DNA of 5,765 bases from an uncultured Flavobacteriia bacterium. Its GTDB lineage: Bacteria; Bacteroidota; Bacteroidia; Flavobacteriales; Flavobacteriaceae. Below the pieces are notes generated by a model. It saw nothing but the letters and a program-made list of their open reading frames with translations. It did no database searches and was not told the origin of the DNA. A program made the position numbers and the translations under genes. The stretch is from NCBI GenBank assembly GCA_946482495.1, contig CAMLRV010000156.1:1-5765 (forward strand), in the 5' to 3' direction. Positions 5,667 to 5,765 of the stretch are shown piece after piece; position 1 is the first letter of the stretch; the number at the start of each line of letters is the position of its first letter.

Positions 5667-5710
5667 CAAAATATTTCAAAATATAAAAAAATTATAACTT
5701 CATTGCTACC

Positions 5711-5765
5711 GACTCGGTAGCTCAGCTGGTAGAGCATTACACTTTTAATGTAGGGGTCCTGGGTT
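5711..5765 (+). tRNA. tRNA-Lys (anticodon UUU), second copy, cut by window end
   Basis: The 55 visible bases are identical to the first 55 of the preceding tRNA-Lys, including anticodon TTT at 5744-5746. The gene runs past the window end at the start of the T-loop. It lies 44 bp after copy one, a repeat period of 117 bp, with no promoter between. The spacers are not alike, so the conserved unit is the tRNA itself. Confidence 0.93.

Larger units (their letters stand above)
5594..5765 (+). repeat. Tandem tRNA-Lys repeat (period 117 bp)
   Basis: Bases 5594-5648 recur exactly at 5711-5765. The direct repeat comprises two tRNA-Lys genes and an AT-rich 44-bp spacer (5667-5710). More copies may follow outside the window. 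Identical tandem tRNA genes can gain or lose copies by recombination. Confidence 0.9.

Noticed and set aside
1549..5765. A lysine-regulation theme linking dapD and the tRNA-Lys array
   Set aside because: They are about 3.2 kb apart with unrelated genes on both strands between, and no T-box or lysine riboswitch-like leader is visible before dapD, whose leader is only about 12 nt.
5711..5765. Partial tRNA as an integration (att) site of a mobile element
   Set aside because: The copy is incomplete only because the window ends; no integrase or other mobile gene is visible, and the identical tandem copy is better explained as a normal tRNA array.

Overview
The window looks like ordinary chromosomal DNA from a member of the Flavobacteriaceae, close to Flavobacterium. 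It is AT-rich and strongly biased towards AAA/TTT codons, and the genes have A-rich leaders instead of Shine-Dalgarno sites. Several intergenic gaps carry the Bacteroidetes-type promoter (-33 TTG, -7 TAnnTTTG). One encoded lipoprotein has the flavobacterial FKBP plus calcium-loop layout. No mobile element, CRISPR array or phage gene was seen.

Layout: (1) 1-462 (+) is the 3' part of a family 2 glycosyltransferase of the KdtX/WaaE type. (2) 428-2364 (-) is a two-gene unit. dapD (lysine/diaminopimelate pathway) comes first and a GT4 glycosyltransferase follows, joined through a TAATG stop/start overlap. The GT4 gene runs 35 bp into the oppositely oriented GT2 gene. (3) 2447-3352 (-) is an FKBP-type prolyl isomerase lipoprotein with EF-hand/TSP3-like acidic loops. 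It ends in a clear intrinsic terminator that abuts the dapD promoter. (4) 3353-3439 is a divergent promoter region. (5) 3440-4886 (+) is a tight unit of three genes: an Hsp15-like S4 RNA-binding protein, a TPMT-family methyltransferase and a PyrR-like phosphoribosyltransferase. (6) 4878-5393 (-) is shikimate kinase (aroK), overlapping the phosphoribosyltransferase tail by 9 bp. (7) 5394-5593 is a 200 bp AT-rich gap with a good promoter. (8) From 5594 there is a tandem array of tRNA-Lys(UUU): one complete copy and one cut by the window edge.

Functionally the window mixes surface glycan assembly (GT2, GT4), a cell-wall/lysine precursor enzyme (dapD), envelope protein folding (FKBP lipoprotein), ribosome-associated quality control (S4 protein), aromatic amino-acid synthesis (aroK) and translation (tRNA-Lys). 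The genome is very densely packed here, with 3' overlaps between convergent genes and shared regulatory space. I found no convincing new multi-gene system. The points most worth a second look are the PyrR-like protein that has lost typical PyrR residues, the S4-methyltransferase-phosphoribosyltransferase linkage, the likely surface-exposed FKBP, and a hairpin that would sequester the 5' part of the second tRNA-Lys.
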